A DNA stretch of 64,000 bases from Streptococcus mitis (GCA_018364455.1 JAGZLW010000004.1:1-64000), one strand, 5' to 3'. Positions 32,717 to 41,364 are shown, counted from the stretch's first letter. The notes: generated by a model not told the origin, from the sequence alone. Translations and numbers: made by a program.

Positions 32717-34189
32717 ATGGAAAAACAGAAAACATTTTTTGGACATCCTATGGGCTTGTCCACCCTCTTCTTTACAGAGATGTGGGAACGCTTTTCTTAC
32801 TATGGGATGCGAGCTATCCTACTTTACTATATGTACTATAGTGTGCAAGATGGTGGGTTGGGGATGGATAAGACCACGGCTGCATCGATTATGGCGATTT
32901 ATGGCTCGCTGGTATTTTTGTCCTCGGTTATCGGTGGTTTTGTCAGTGACCGTATTTTAGGAAGTCGTAAGACTGTCTTTTACGGTGGGATTCTGATTAT
33001 GCTAGGGCATATTGCTTTGGCAACACCTTTTGGACAAGTGGCTCTCTATCTTTCTATTGCCTTGATTATCTTTGGTACTGGATTTTTAAAACCCAATATC
33101 TCAGATATGGTGGGGGGAATTTATGAGAAAGAGGATGATAGACGGGATGCAGGTTTTAGTATCTTTGTCTTTGGTATTAACTTAGGTGCCTTCGTTGCCC
33201 CTTATTTAGTAGGTTATCTAGGTCAGGAAGTCAATTTCCATCTAGGTTTCTCATTAGCTGCCGTTGGGATGTTCTTTGGTTTGGTGAAGTATGTTTTAGA
33301 TGGGAAGAAATATCTGCCTGAATCAAGTCTTTACCCCACTGATCCACTTTCACAGAAGGACCAGCAGACCTTGATTAAACGCTTGCTGATTACACTTGTC
33401 ATGGTTATTCTGGTGATTATAGGCTTAGTCTTTGCTCACCAATTTAACGTGGATATGATTGTTAATATCTTTACAATAATTGCGGTAATCATTCCAATCT
33501 ACTATTTCTTCAAAATTTTATCTAGTCAGAAAATAACTGCCACTGAGAGATCTCGAGTATTTGCCTACATTCCTCTATTTATCGCTGGGGTACTATTCTG
33601 GTCTATTGAGGAGCAGGGTTCTGTTGTTCTCGCTCTATTTGCGGATGATCAGACTCGACTTTACTTTAATGTATTTGGGAATCAGATTCATTTCCCATCT
33701 AGCTTTTTCCAAAGTATTAATCCACTTTTCATTATGATTTATGTGCCGATTTTTGCATGGTTGTGGGGGAAAATGGGTAAAAAGCAACCGTCCTCTTCTA
33801 AGAAATTTGCTTACGGTTTATTAGCGGCAGGTTTGTCCTTCTTGTGGATGATGTTACCAGGGATGCTCTTTGGGACAGATGTTAAGGTCAGTCCTTTCTG
33901 GTTGATTATGAGTTGGGCTATTGTGATTGTGGGGGAAATGTTGATTTCGCCTATTGGTCTATCAGTCACTACTAAGCTGGCACCAAAATCCTTCCAAGCA
34001 CAAATGATGTCTATCTGGTTCTTGAGTAATGCTGCTGCCCAAGCTATCAATGCTCAAATTGTAAAATTTTATACAAGCGAAACTGAAGTGGCTTACTATG
34101 GAATTGTTGGAGGAATTACGATTGTATTCAGTATTATCTTATTCTTCTACGTTCCACGTATTGAAAAACTAATGTCTGGTATCAAATAG
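32717..34189 (+). CDS. POT-family di-/tripeptide transporter (DtpT-like)
   Basis: A 490-residue transporter with about 14 helices. The family signatures are GLSTLFFTEMWERFSYYGMR near the N-terminus (ExxERFxYY, proton and peptide binding) and GFLKPNISDMVG near 117. It is a proton-driven importer of di- and tripeptides in the cytoplasmic membrane. It stands alone, with its own promoter 32 bases upstream and no obvious terminator before the BOX element. Confidence 0.93.
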   Translation: MEKQKTFFGHPMGLSTLFFTEMWERFSYYGMRAILLYYMYYSVQDGGLGMDKTTAASIMAIYGSLVFLSSVIGGFVSDRILGSRKTVFYGGILIMLGHIALATPFGQVALYLSIALIIFGTGFLKPNISDMVGGIYEKEDDRRDAGFSIFVFGINLGAFVAPYLVGYLGQEVNFHLGFSLAAVGMFFGLVKYVLDGKKYLPESSLYPTDPLSQKDQQTLIKRLLITLVMVILVIIGLVFAHQFNVDMIVNIFTIIAVIIPIYYFFKILSSQKITATERSRVFAYIPLFIAGVLFWSIEEQGSVVLALFADDQTRLYFNVFGNQIHFPSSFFQSINPLFIMIYVPIFAWLWGKMGKKQPSSSKKFAYGLLAAGLSFLWMMLPGMLFGTDVKVSPFWLIMSWAIVIVGEMLISPIGLSVTTKLAPKSFQAQMMSIWFLSNAAAQAINAQIVKFYTSETEVAYYGIVGGITIVFSIILFFYVPRIEKLMSGIK

Positions 34190-34209
34190 AGAAAAACTGG
34201 AATTTCTGT

Positions 34210-34292
34210 AGGGATTTTAAAAGTTAGAGCAATTATTTATTCAAAGGATTTAGTACTGTATGGTGCAGGGCTAGGTCCTTTTAGTTTGATTA
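34210..34292 (-). mobile_element. IS150-type remnant (transposase 3' end and terminal repeat)
   Basis: The sequence aligns with the left end of the IS at 20857: a degraded terminal repeat (AAAAGTTAGAGCAATTATTT), the stop at 34237-34239 and about 18 codons whose translation ends LKGPSPAPYSTKSFE (LKGLSPVQYRTKSFG in the intact copy). It stops abruptly where the BOX element begins. Confidence 0.88.
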
Positions 34293-34444
34293 ATACTCTT
34301 CGAAAATCAAATTCAAACCGCGTCAACGTCGCCTTGCCGTATATATGTGACTAACTTCGTCAGTCTTATCTACAACCTCAAAACAGTGTTTTGAGCAACC
34401 TGCGGCTAGTTTCCTAGTTTGCTCTTTGATTTTCATTGAGTATA
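34293..34444. repeat. BOX element (boxA-boxC)
   Basis: A left module beginning ATACTCTTCGAAAATC and containing CGTCGCCTTGCCGTA (boxA-like), and a right module containing GACTAACTTCGTCAGT, CAAAACAGTGTTTTGAG and TTTGATTTTCATTGAGTAT (boxC-like). No boxB unit lies between. BOX elements are repeats of S. pneumoniae and close relatives, which supports the species group. The ends can pair, so the element can fold as a large hairpin. Confidence 0.92.
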
Positions 34445-34472
34445 AAACTCATGATGTTTCTGATATTCCTAG

Positions 34473-34501
34473 TAGACATTTGTTCACTTTTTTTGTATAA
34501 T
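34473..34501 (+). promoter_or_regulatory. Promoter of the UmuC operon
   Basis: TAGACA (34473-34478), 17-base spacer, TATAAT (34496-34501). The leader up to the ATG at 34607 is about 100 bases. Operator sites for the repressor are likely here but I cannot identify them. Confidence 0.7.
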
Positions 34502-34606
34502 AAAACTAAACCATATTGGTTGAACTTTAAAAATATGGCTTCAAGCATCGATTAGTCTTTCTAAGAGAGATAATGTCCATTAAATCATCATAATAGGAGG
34601 TGAAGT

Positions 34607-35293
34607 ATGTATCAGCCAGAAAAATTAAAGGCTCGGAGGAAAGAGTTAAAACTGACACAGAAGGAAATTGCAGAGCAACTTGGGATTAGCTTTCAGGCTT
34701 ACTCAGCTTGGGAACGTGGGGTCAAGGAACCGTCCAAGGAGAAGGTGTTCCAGCTAGAGAATATTTTAAAAGTACCCAAAGGATATTTTACTCAGATCGA
34801 GATTGTCCGTCTCTACCATAGCCTCTCCAAGCAAGGGCAGGAGAAGGTTGTTCTCTATGCTCGCAACCTATCTCAAGAGGAGCAAGCTCAGAAAGTGACA
34901 GCTATGCCAGAGCGCCTCTACGAGTACCGTGTTTATGAACGCATGTCAGCAGGGATTGGGGCTTCAGTCTACGATGATCAGAATTTTGATACGGTTTACT
35001 TTAATGAGGAGTTGGCTCATGATTTTGCGTCCTGGGTGTCTGGGGACTCCATGGAACCTAAATACCAAAATTGTTCAGTGGCACTGATTCGAGAGACAGG
35101 ATTTGACTATGACGGGGCGGTTTATGCGGTGGTTTGTAACAACCAAACCTATATCAAACGGGTTTATCGGGAGGAAGATGGCCTGCGTCTAGTATCAATC
35201 AATCCTAAATACAAGGACATTTTCATTTCCTATGAGGAAGATCCTCGGATTGTAGGGATTATCGTTGGAAACTTTGTGCCAATGGAGGGCTAG
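34607..35293 (+). CDS. XRE/S24-peptidase repressor (HdiR/LexA-like)
   Basis: A 228-residue regulator with an N-terminal helix-turn-helix (LTQKEIAEQLGISFQAYSAW, about 17-36) and a C-terminal S24 peptidase domain. The catalytic Ser is in SGDSMEP and the Lys in TYIKRVY. The self-cleavage region is around SAGIGAS (about 113-119). Streptococci lack classical LexA; proteins of this type are cleaved after DNA damage, which de-represses error-prone polymerase genes. It is the first gene of an operon with UmuC, 3 bases apart. AGGAGGTGAAGT precedes the ATG. Confidence 0.92.
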   Translation: MYQPEKLKARRKELKLTQKEIAEQLGISFQAYSAWERGVKEPSKEKVFQLENILKVPKGYFTQIEIVRLYHSLSKQGQEKVVLYARNLSQEEQAQKVTAMPERLYEYRVYERMSAGIGASVYDDQNFDTVYFNEELAHDFASWVSGDSMEPKYQNCSVALIRETGFDYDGAVYAVVCNNQTYIKRVYREEDGLRLVSINPKYKDIFISYEEDPRIVGIIVGNFVPMEG

Positions 35294-35296
35294 CCT

Positions 35297-36712
35297 ATGG
35301 GCTACTTTGATTATTCCAGAGAGCCCAAAAGTGACATTGCCTTTGTTGATATGAAATCTTTTTATGCTAGTGTCGAGTGTGTGAAACGGGGGTTGCATCC
35401 GCTGAAGACTTCGCTTTGTGTCATGAGCCGAGCGGATAATTCGACTGGCCTTATCCTAGCTTCCTCTCCCATGTTTAAGAAGATTTTTGGCAAGTCTAAT
35501 GTTGGTCGGGCCTATGATCTGCCTTTTGATATCAAAACGCGCAAATTTTCTTATTACAATGCTCGAAAACAAGGGTTGCCTACTGATTCAGATTATGTTC
35601 GCTACATTGAAGATTGGGCTCAAGTGACCTTGATTGTGCCTCCTAGGATGGATGAGTACATAGCGGTCAATATGGAAATCCAGCGAATCTTTCAAAACTA
35701 TGGCAGTCCAGATGATATTTATCCTTACTCTATCGATGAGGGCTTTATTGACCTAACTAGTTCGCTCAACTATTTTATCCCAGATAAGAGTCTCTCTCGC
35801 AAAGACAAGCTGGATATGCTTTCTGCTCGTATTCAGAGGGATATTTGGAGGCAGACAGGGATCTACTCTACAGTAGGCATGTCCAATGCCAATCCCTTAC
35901 TGGCCAAGTTGGCTCTGGATAATGAGGCTAAGCACACTCGGACCATGAGGGCTAACTGGTCTTACCAGGATGTGGAAGAGAAGGTCTGGGCCATTCCCCA
36001 GATGACAGACTTTTGGGGTATTGGCAGGCGGATGGAGAAACGCTTGCATGCTCTGGGAATTTTTTCCATCAAGGAATTGGCAACCAGCAATCCCGACCAG
36101 CTAAAGAAAGTTCTGGGTCAGGCTGGCTTGCGTTTGTGGTTTCATGCTAACGGGATTGATGAAAGTAATGTTCATAAGCCCTATAAAGCCAAATCCAAGG
36201 GCTTGGGGAATTCTCAAATTTTGCCGAAAGATTACGTGAAGCTACGAGATATTGAAATTATTCTCCGGGAAATGGCTGAGCAGGTAGCTATTAGACTAAG
36301 AAGGGCGGGTAAGAAAACAACTCTTGTTTCTATCTATGTCGGTTTCTCTAAACAGGAGGTCAGGCCGTCTATTCACACACAAATGAAGGTCGAGCCTACC
36401 AATAATACATCTGTCTTAACGGATTATGTTTTGAAGTTATTTCATAACAAATATACTTCAGGAGCGGTCAGAAGTGTCGGAGTAAACTATGCAGGCTTTG
36501 TAGACGAGTCCTTTGGTTTGATTTCCCTTTTTGATGATATTGACAAGTTAGAAAAAGAAGAAAGGCTCCAGACGGCCATTGACTCTATTCGGGAACAATT
36601 TGGTTTCACTTCCCTTTTAAGAGCAAATGCACTGGAAGAAGCCTCTAGGAGTCTTGCCAGAAGCAAGCTGATTGGGGGACATTCTGCTGGAGGATTAGAT
36701 GGATTACAATGA
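35297..36712 (+). CDS. umuC: Y-family DNA polymerase (UmuC/UvrX-like)
   Basis: A 471-residue translesion polymerase. The catalytic acids are in IAFVDMKSFYASVECV (about 14-29) and PYSIDEGFIDLT (about 143-154); the helix-hairpin-helix (FWGIGRRMEKRLHALGI) and little-finger domain follow. GGAGGG precedes the start. It is encoded directly after the S24-type repressor and overlaps the YolD-like gene (ATGA), the standard arrangement of inducible UmuC/UvrX loci in Gram-positive bacteria and their elements. It would bypass lesions and raise mutation rate under DNA damage. Confidence 0.93.
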   Translation: MGYFDYSREPKSDIAFVDMKSFYASVECVKRGLHPLKTSLCVMSRADNSTGLILASSPMFKKIFGKSNVGRAYDLPFDIKTRKFSYYNARKQGLPTDSDYVRYIEDWAQVTLIVPPRMDEYIAVNMEIQRIFQNYGSPDDIYPYSIDEGFIDLTSSLNYFIPDKSLSRKDKLDMLSARIQRDIWRQTGIYSTVGMSNANPLLAKLALDNEAKHTRTMRANWSYQDVEEKVWAIPQMTDFWGIGRRMEKRLHALGIFSIKELATSNPDQLKKVLGQAGLRLWFHANGIDESNVHKPYKAKSKGLGNSQILPKDYVKLRDIEIILREMAEQVAIRLRRAGKKTTLVSIYVGFSKQEVRPSIHTQMKVEPTNNTSVLTDYVLKLFHNKYTSGAVRSVGVNYAGFVDESFGLISLFDDIDKLEKEERLQTAIDSIREQFGFTSLLRANALEEASRSLARSKLIGGHSAGGLDGLQ

Positions 36713-37071
36713 TTGATCGTTCTTATTTACCCTTTCAATCCGCGCGAGATTATCAAGATCCAGGGATGCAGAAGTGGATGGGCTTTTATCTTTCAGAACA
36801 CACCAGTTCGCTTAGTGAAGAAAAAAATCGTGTTGATTTTTCGACGGATTTGACCCCAGTTGAGAAGTTACACTTGCTTTCTCAGCTTTATGTTGGCCAA
36901 CTGAAGGGAAGTTTTGTGGTCAAGGAAAAGAAGCAGAAAACCACGATCATAGGTGAAGTGAGCGAATTATCACCTCAAACTCTATCTATTAGGACAAACG
37001 AGGGATATAGGTTGATAGAGGTTGCAGATATCCTAGAAATTCGGCTGTGGGAGGAGGGAGTTTATGACTAG
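36709..37071 (+). CDS. YolD-like protein
   Basis: A 120-residue soluble protein encoded immediately after UmuC, overlapping its stop by four bases. The pattern RDYQDPGMQKWMGFYLSEH near the N-terminus and a beta-rich second half fit YolD-like proteins, which accompany UvrX-type polymerases in Bacillus and streptococci and may help or regulate them. Its stop is overlapped by the next gene (ATGACTAG). Confidence 0.85.
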   Translation: MIDRSYLPFQSARDYQDPGMQKWMGFYLSEHTSSLSEEKNRVDFSTDLTPVEKLHLLSQLYVGQLKGSFVVKEKKQKTTIIGEVSELSPQTLSIRTNEGYRLIEVADILEIRLWEEGVYD

Positions 37072-37357
37072 AAAAGAGCTGTATGAAAACAAACTGCAGA
37101 TGGATTACTTTTCAGATAACTATATTTGTTTTGAAGAGGATTTTCAAAAATACTCTGCCATGAACGTACCCTTGACTTTCTTGATTGATGACATCCTACG
37201 AACCATGGCAATGAATCAGAAGAACTACTTTGTCTTAAACAAGGAAAATACTAAGGATGGGCGGGAGCATCGCTTTTATTTTAGGGTAGTAACGGAAAAA
37301 GAGTGTCCTAGAAATAGAACCTATGTATATGCTGGGGTTAAAAATAGTAGTCAGTAG
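37064..37357 (+). CDS. DUF5960-like hypothetical protein of the UmuC operon
   Basis: A 97-residue soluble protein starting with MTRKELYENKLQMDYFSDNY. I recall similar proteins (DUF5960) at the end of streptococcal UmuC operons. It has no catalytic motif. It overlaps the YolD-like gene by 8 bases, so it is translationally coupled, and it is followed by a terminator. Confidence 0.75.
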   Translation: MTRKELYENKLQMDYFSDNYICFEEDFQKYSAMNVPLTFLIDDILRTMAMNQKNYFVLNKENTKDGREHRFYFRVVTEKECPRNRTYVYAGVKNSSQ

Positions 37358-37390
37358 AGGCTTATCTGCTGTAAAATGTATCATTTTTAT

Positions 37391-37428
37391 AACACTTCAT
37401 GTTTCATATCATGGGGTGTTTTTCTTTT
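37391..37428 (+). terminator. Terminator of the UmuC operon
   Basis: AACACTTCATG (37391-37401) pairs with CATGGGGTGTT (37410-37420) with two T-G pairs, then a T-run. Confidence 0.82.
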
Positions 37429-37442
37429 TAAGTCAAAGCCAA

Positions 37443-37495
37443 TCAAAAAATCTCACTATTCATTAGGCTGAAGGAGACCTAATCATAGTGAGATT
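37443..37495 (-). terminator. Terminator of the gpo gene
   Basis: Outer stem AATCTCACTA (37449-37458) with 37486-37495, and inner stem ATTAGG/CCTAAT. On the minus strand a run of six T follows. It faces the convergent UmuC operon terminator. Confidence 0.85.
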
Positions 37496-37500
37496 GTGAA

Positions 37501-37977
37501 TTATAGTAGATTTTGTATGGTCTCTTCAATTTGTTTTGGGTCTGTTTTTGAAGAGAAGCGTTCAACGACTTGTCCGTCTCGACTGATGAGAAATTTAGCG
37601 AAATTCCATTCGATTCGTTTTCCTAGTGGGCCAGATTTTTGATCTTTTAGCCACACATAGAGGGGATCTGCTTCCTTACCGTTGACCTTAATCTTGGCAA
37701 AACGTGGGAAGCTGGTTTGATAATGTAGGCTACAGAAGGCGTTGATTTCCTCTTCGCTGCCTGGTGCTTGTCCCATAAACTGGTTGCAAGGGAAGTCTAA
37801 AATCTCAAAACCTTGTTCTTGATAGCGATCATAGAGTTCTTGAAGTCCTTGGTACTGGGGCGTTAAACCACATCCAGTAGCAGTGTTGACAACCAAGATA
37901 ACCTTACCACGATAGGTCTCTAGTGGAGTTTCTTGATGGTCTTGGTTCAAGACTGAAAAATCGTATAGTGAAGTCAT
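37501..37977 (-). CDS. gpo: Glutathione peroxidase-type thiol peroxidase
   Basis: A 158-residue peroxidase with the family motifs VNTATGCGLTPQYQGL (peroxidatic Cys near 36), LDFPCNQFMGQAPGS and EWNFAKFLI. As in most bacterial members the active residue is Cys rather than selenocysteine. It reduces hydrogen peroxide or lipid hydroperoxides, an important task in streptococci that make peroxide. Its start overlaps the stop of the upstream membrane-protein gene (ATGA-type overlap at 37974-37977), so it is in that leftward operon. Confidence 0.94.
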   Translation of the reverse strand: MTSLYDFSVLNQDHQETPLETYRGKVILVVNTATGCGLTPQYQGLQELYDRYQEQGFEILDFPCNQFMGQAPGSEEEINAFCSLHYQTSFPRFAKIKVNGKEADPLYVWLKDQKSGPLGKRIEWNFAKFLISRDGQVVERFSSKTDPKQIEETIQNLL

Positions 37978-38552
37978 TGCTTGCTTTTCTCCTTCTGTTT
38001 GGTGTTTTTAGGAGTTTTCTCCTCCTGTAGGGATAGAAAGCCGTAGGTCAGGGTTCCAAAAATGCTACCGATAATCAGGCCATACATCAGGAAAGGACCA
38101 CTTTTATCGAATTGCAAGAGCAATTTTACAAAATCTGAAAGGGACATCTGCTGAACGAAGACTTTATGAAAGATGAGTAAGGTAAAGAAGCCAATCTGAA
38201 TACCGATAAACACAATCCAGCTTCGGAATTTGATTTGGGCTTTGCTGTAGGTTTTGAGGATGATTTCTGATTTGTCATCCTTTTCAAGATGAAGCTCTTG
38301 GACGGCTTTTTGAGCTTTTATACTCATGAACAAAATGAGTCCAAAATAGATGTAGGGCATAACATTTCGAACAATTTCTATAAAGCTTCCGAACAAAATA
38401 TAGAATAGGAAGAGAATGAAGGAAGAGTAAAAGATTTGGATCATGGAACGGGCGCAAGCCTTGTAGATAACCTCTTGACGGCATTCATCAAAAGGCCCTT
38501 GGATATGAAAGAAATTTCGAAGTAGGCGAGTTGTTAAGTCTTCTTTTTTCAT
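37974..38552 (-). CDS. DUF3278-like membrane protein
   Basis: A 192-residue membrane protein with about four helices and a Lys-rich C-terminus. The beginning KKEDLTTRLLRNFFHIQGPFDECRQE follows the same plan as the DUF3278-like protein at 39168 (KKETFTEKLIKRTYGISDPLDEYKRRE in the same place): a short basic helix, a G/D-P-x-DE/EC motif, then helices. The function is unknown. It belongs to a leftward set controlled from the small XRE gene at 39726. Confidence 0.7.
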   Translation of the reverse strand: MKKEDLTTRLLRNFFHIQGPFDECRQEVIYKACARSMIQIFYSSFILFLFYILFGSFIEIVRNVMPYIYFGLILFMSIKAQKAVQELHLEKDDKSEIILKTYSKAQIKFRSWIVFIGIQIGFFTLLIFHKVFVQQMSLSDFVKLLLQFDKSGPFLMYGLIIGSIFGTLTYGFLSLQEEKTPKNTKQKEKSKQ

Positions 38553-38578
38553 GGGTGATTTCTCCTAAATGAACGATG

Positions 38579-38905
38579 CTATTTTGTTTCTTTTACGAAT
38601 TGATAGAGATAATAAAGATAAGTAATAGAAGAAAGGATAGCGATAGTTAGCAGTATATAATATTTCCAATTGCTTGAAATGAGCGTCAGTTGTGGTAAGG
38701 ATAGAATCATAAAGATTAGTGCTAAGTTGAGTATGCGCGTTTTTTGGGAGTCAATCTTTAGATAAGTCAGTCCTTTGTTAAGGGCTGGAATAAAGACTAG
38801 CCCGAGGAATATCTCGCTGATTGGCAAGTTCCCTGAAACGATGATGAAGATGAGCAGTGAAGCAAACAAAAGATGATAGGTAAGTAAAGTTACTAGTGAT
38901 TTCAT
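38579..38905 (-). CDS. Small four-helix membrane protein, unknown
   Basis: A 108-residue protein made almost entirely of hydrophobic helices (about 5-25, 28-45, 58-75, 82-100). No family motif is recognised. It is in the same leftward cluster as the DUF3278-like genes, 26 bases upstream of one and 9 bases after the next, so it is probably co-transcribed. AGGAGGTACCTATG-type sequence precedes the start. Confidence 0.7.
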   Translation of the reverse strand: MKSLVTLLTYHLLFASLLIFIIVSGNLPISEIFLGLVFIPALNKGLTYLKIDSQKTRILNLALIFMILSLPQLTLISSNWKYYILLTIAILSSITYLYYLYQFVKETK

Positions 38906-38914
38906 AGGTACCTC

Positions 38915-39157
38915 CTAATCCTGGTCTTTTTTAGCTCTTGCAATACGAAGTGAGTCGACAATATGTATCATCACTCCGAAAAAGAAAGCTCCCAGTATAG
39001 TTTTAAAAATATGTTTTGTATTTAGAAGAGAAGTGATAAAATTTGGATTTTCACTTGTTAGGGTATCAATGAGTGGAATTATAAAAAATATCACTGTTCC
39101 ATAAATCGAACCTGCTTTCAGACCATGATGACGTAACTGTTTCTTTTCTTTTTTCAT
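38915..39157 (-). CDS. Half-length DUF3278-like membrane protein (C-terminal paralogue)
   Basis: An 80-residue protein starting at ATG 39157 (MKKEKKQLRHHGLKAG), which follows AGGAGGAAACTC; a longer upstream frame has no RBS. It is two hydrophobic helices and a basic tail (ARAKKDQD). It matches the C-terminal half of the gene just upstream, where the corresponding parts read KKESKQLHYPGLKAG and AKAKKDQDND. It therefore arose by partial duplication, and was given its own start and RBS. Confidence 0.78.
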   Translation of the reverse strand: MKKEKKQLRHHGLKAGSIYGTVIFFIIPLIDTLTSENPNFITSLLNTKHIFKTILGAFFFGVMIHIVDSLRIARAKKDQD

Positions 39158-39167
39158 GAGTTTCCTC

Positions 39168-39710
39168 CTAATCATTATCCTGATCTTTCTTGGCTTTTGC
39201 AATGCGACGGGAGATGAGAATCTGTATAACCACTCCGAAAAAGACAGACTGGAGGGTGCTTGAAAAAATATTTTTAAAAGCAAGAAGTGACTGAAGATAG
39301 TCCTGACTCTCACCTAGCAGTATATGGAGAAGAGGGGTTGTAAAAAAACTCATTAATCCATAGACTATTCCAGCTTTCAGACCTGGGTAATGTAGTTGCT
39401 TACTTTCTTTCTTACTTAGCATATCTGGTTCAATAGTTGTAATCCCTGTTTTTTGCATTTGGTAGGTGAGATATCCAGCAACGATGAGGGCAATCACTAA
39501 AATTAGAGGAGGATAGACTAGAGCCACTAGTTGAGGATATTTATAGGCCAGAACGAGCGGAATAAGATTGCCGAAAATCATCAGATAAAAGAGGAAGATA
39601 AAGACTTGATTGCCGATACGATCAGCCTCGCGTCGTTTGTATTCGTCAAGTGGATCAGAAATACCGTATGTGCGTTTGATGAGTTTTTCAGTGAAGGTTT
39701 CTTTTTTCAT
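39168..39710 (-). CDS. DUF3278-like membrane protein
   Basis: A 180-residue membrane protein with four helices (two in each half). The start KKETFTEKLIKRTYGISDPL, an R/E-rich segment EYKRREADRIGNQVF and a Lys-rich end are typical of the streptococcal DUF3278 family as I remember it. The role is unknown; in other streptococci these genes also travel with a small XRE regulator, as here (39726). The C-terminal half is duplicated downstream. Confidence 0.75.
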   Translation of the reverse strand: MKKETFTEKLIKRTYGISDPLDEYKRREADRIGNQVFIFLFYLMIFGNLIPLVLAYKYPQLVALVYPPLILVIALIVAGYLTYQMQKTGITTIEPDMLSKKESKQLHYPGLKAGIVYGLMSFFTTPLLHILLGESQDYLQSLLAFKNIFSSTLQSVFFGVVIQILISRRIAKAKKDQDND

Positions 39711-39725
39711 GAGTTTGCTCCTTTT

Positions 39726-39920
39726 TTAAAAATTATCCTCCCAAAAGAGACTGTTGAGGTCAGTTTGGAGGCTACGAGCGAGATTGAGACAGAGTTCCAG
39801 GGTTGGATTGTACTTGTCGTTTTCAATCATATTGATGGTTTGTCTCGAGACACCGATATCCTTGGCTAGCTCGAGCTGGGAAATACCCAGTTCCTTACGA
39901 AATTCTTTCACACGGTTCAT
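39726..39920 (-). CDS. Small XRE-type regulator (64 aa)
   Basis: A 64-residue Cro-like protein that is nearly all DNA-binding domain (VKEFRKELGISQLELAKDIG, then VSRQTINMIENDKYNPTLEL). Such minimal regulators head operons of small membrane proteins in Firmicutes and repress them. The cluster from 39710 to 37501 lies directly downstream. The AGGAGAACAG upstream gives a good start. It is divergent from rsmH with 166 bases between. Confidence 0.9.
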   Translation of the reverse strand: MNRVKEFRKELGISQLELAKDIGVSRQTINMIENDKYNPTLELCLNLARSLQTDLNSLFWEDNF

Positions 39921-40068
39921 CTGTTCTCCTTTCTGATTTGTGTCGTATATATTTGACTACATTATATTCTTCTATGGAGTTAATGTCAAGCATATTTGAC
40001 ATATTTCTTAAAGAAATCTTACTTGTTTTTGACCTATTTGTCTGACTAGTGCAAGCTAGTCGGATTTG

Positions 40069-40077
40069 TGGTAAAAT
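40069..40077 (+). promoter_or_regulatory. Promoter (extended -10) of the rsmH operon
   Basis: TGG-TAAAAT at 40069-40077, 9 bases before the ATG, so the leader is very short or the start is near-leaderless. A 6-bp inverted repeat GACTAG...CTAGTC (40044-40061) overlaps the -35 region and may be an operator. Confidence 0.55.
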
Positions 40078-40086
40078 AGATAAGAT

Positions 40087-41037
40087 ATGACAAAAGAATT
40101 TCATCATGTAACGGTCTTACTCCACGAAACGATTGATATGCTCGACGTAAAGCCTGACGGTATCTACGTTGATGCGACCTTGGGTGGAGCGGGCCATAGC
40201 GAATATTTATTAAGTAAATTAAGTGAAAAAGGACATCTCTATGCCTTTGACCAGGACCAGAATGCCATCGACAATGCGCAAGAACGCTTGGCACCCTATA
40301 TCGAAAAAGGGATGGTAACCTTTATCAAGGATAATTTCCGTCATTTACAGGCACGTTTGCGCGAAGCTGGTGTTCAGGAAATTGATGGAATTTGTTATGA
40401 CTTGGGAGTCTCTAGTCCTCAGCTGGACCAGCGTGAGCGCGGTTTTTCTTATAAAAAGGATGCGCCATTGGACATGCGCATGAATCAGGATGCTAGTCTG
40501 ACAGCCTATGAAGTGGTGAACAATTATGACTATCATGACTTGGTTCGTATTTTCTTCAAGTATGGCGAGGACAAATTCTCTAAACAGATTGCGCGTAAGA
40601 TTGAGCAAGCTCGAGAAGTCAAGCCTATCGAGACTACGACTGAGTTAGCAGAGATTATCAAGTCGGCCAAACCTGCCAAGGAACTTAAGAAGAAGGGGCA
40701 TCCTGCTAAGCAGATTTTCCAGGCTATTCGAATTGAAGTCAATGATGAGTTGGGAGCGGCAGATGAATCTATCCAGCAGGCTATGGAGATGTTGGCTCTA
40801 GATGGTAGAATTTCAGTGATTACCTTTCATTCCTTGGAAGACCGCTTGACCAAGCAATTGTTCAAGGAAGCTTCAACAGTGGAAGTTCCAAAAGGTTTGC
40901 CCTTCATCCCAGATGACCTCAAGCCCAAGATAGAATTGGTATCCCGTAAGCCAATCTTGCCAAGTGCAGAAGAATTAGAAGCCAATAACCGCTCGCACTC
41001 AGCCAAGTTGCGCGTGGCCAGAAAAATTCACAAGTAA
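40087..41037 (+). CDS. rsmH: 16S rRNA (cytosine-1402-N4) methyltransferase RsmH
   Basis: A 316-residue SAM-dependent methyltransferase (MraW). Landmarks are VTVLLHETIDML, the SAM-binding DATLGGAGHSEYLL (about 29-42), DLGVSSPQLDQRERGFSY and HSLEDRLTKQ. It methylates C1402 in the decoding centre. It heads the division and wall cluster rsmH-ftsL-pbpX-mraY, with 9 bases to ftsL, an order highly conserved in streptococci. Confidence 0.97.
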   Translation: MTKEFHHVTVLLHETIDMLDVKPDGIYVDATLGGAGHSEYLLSKLSEKGHLYAFDQDQNAIDNAQERLAPYIEKGMVTFIKDNFRHLQARLREAGVQEIDGICYDLGVSSPQLDQRERGFSYKKDAPLDMRMNQDASLTAYEVVNNYDYHDLVRIFFKYGEDKFSKQIARKIEQAREVKPIETTTELAEIIKSAKPAKELKKKGHPAKQIFQAIRIEVNDELGAADESIQQAMEMLALDGRISVITFHSLEDRLTKQLFKEASTVEVPKGLPFIPDDLKPKIELVSRKPILPSAEELEANNRSHSAKLRVARKIHK

Positions 41038-41046
41038 GAGGAAAAA

Positions 41047-41364
41047 ATGGTAGATAAAAAAGAAACAACCAGTCAATTCTTGCAGAGTCGTATAAAAAAA
41101 TTCTCCCGTGTGGAGAAGGCTTTTTATCTTTCCATTGCGTTTACAGCTCTCGTTTTGGCGCTTAGTATTATCTTTATGCAGACCCGACTCCTACAAGTAC
41201 AGAATGATCTGACAAAAATCAATGCGCAGATAGAGGAGAAGAAGACAGAGTTGGATGATGCCAAACAAGAGGTAAATGAATTGTTGAGGGCAGAACGCTT
41301 GAAAGAAATCGCAAATTCTAAGGACTTAAAATTGAATAACGAGAATATTCGATCAGCGGAGTAA
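41047..41364 (+). CDS. ftsL: Cell division protein FtsL
   Basis: A 105-residue bitopic protein: a basic cytoplasmic start, one transmembrane helix (about 27-47), then an extracellular coiled coil (KTELDDAKQEVNELLRAERL). It works in the divisome with DivIC/FtsB and DivIB, and its gene lies next to that of PBP2x, which takes part in septal synthesis. AGAGGAAAAA precedes the ATG. Three bases separate it from pbpX. Confidence 0.95.
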   Translation: MVDKKETTSQFLQSRIKKFSRVEKAFYLSIAFTALVLALSIIFMQTRLLQVQNDLTKINAQIEEKKTELDDAKQEVNELLRAERLKEIANSKDLKLNNENIRSAE

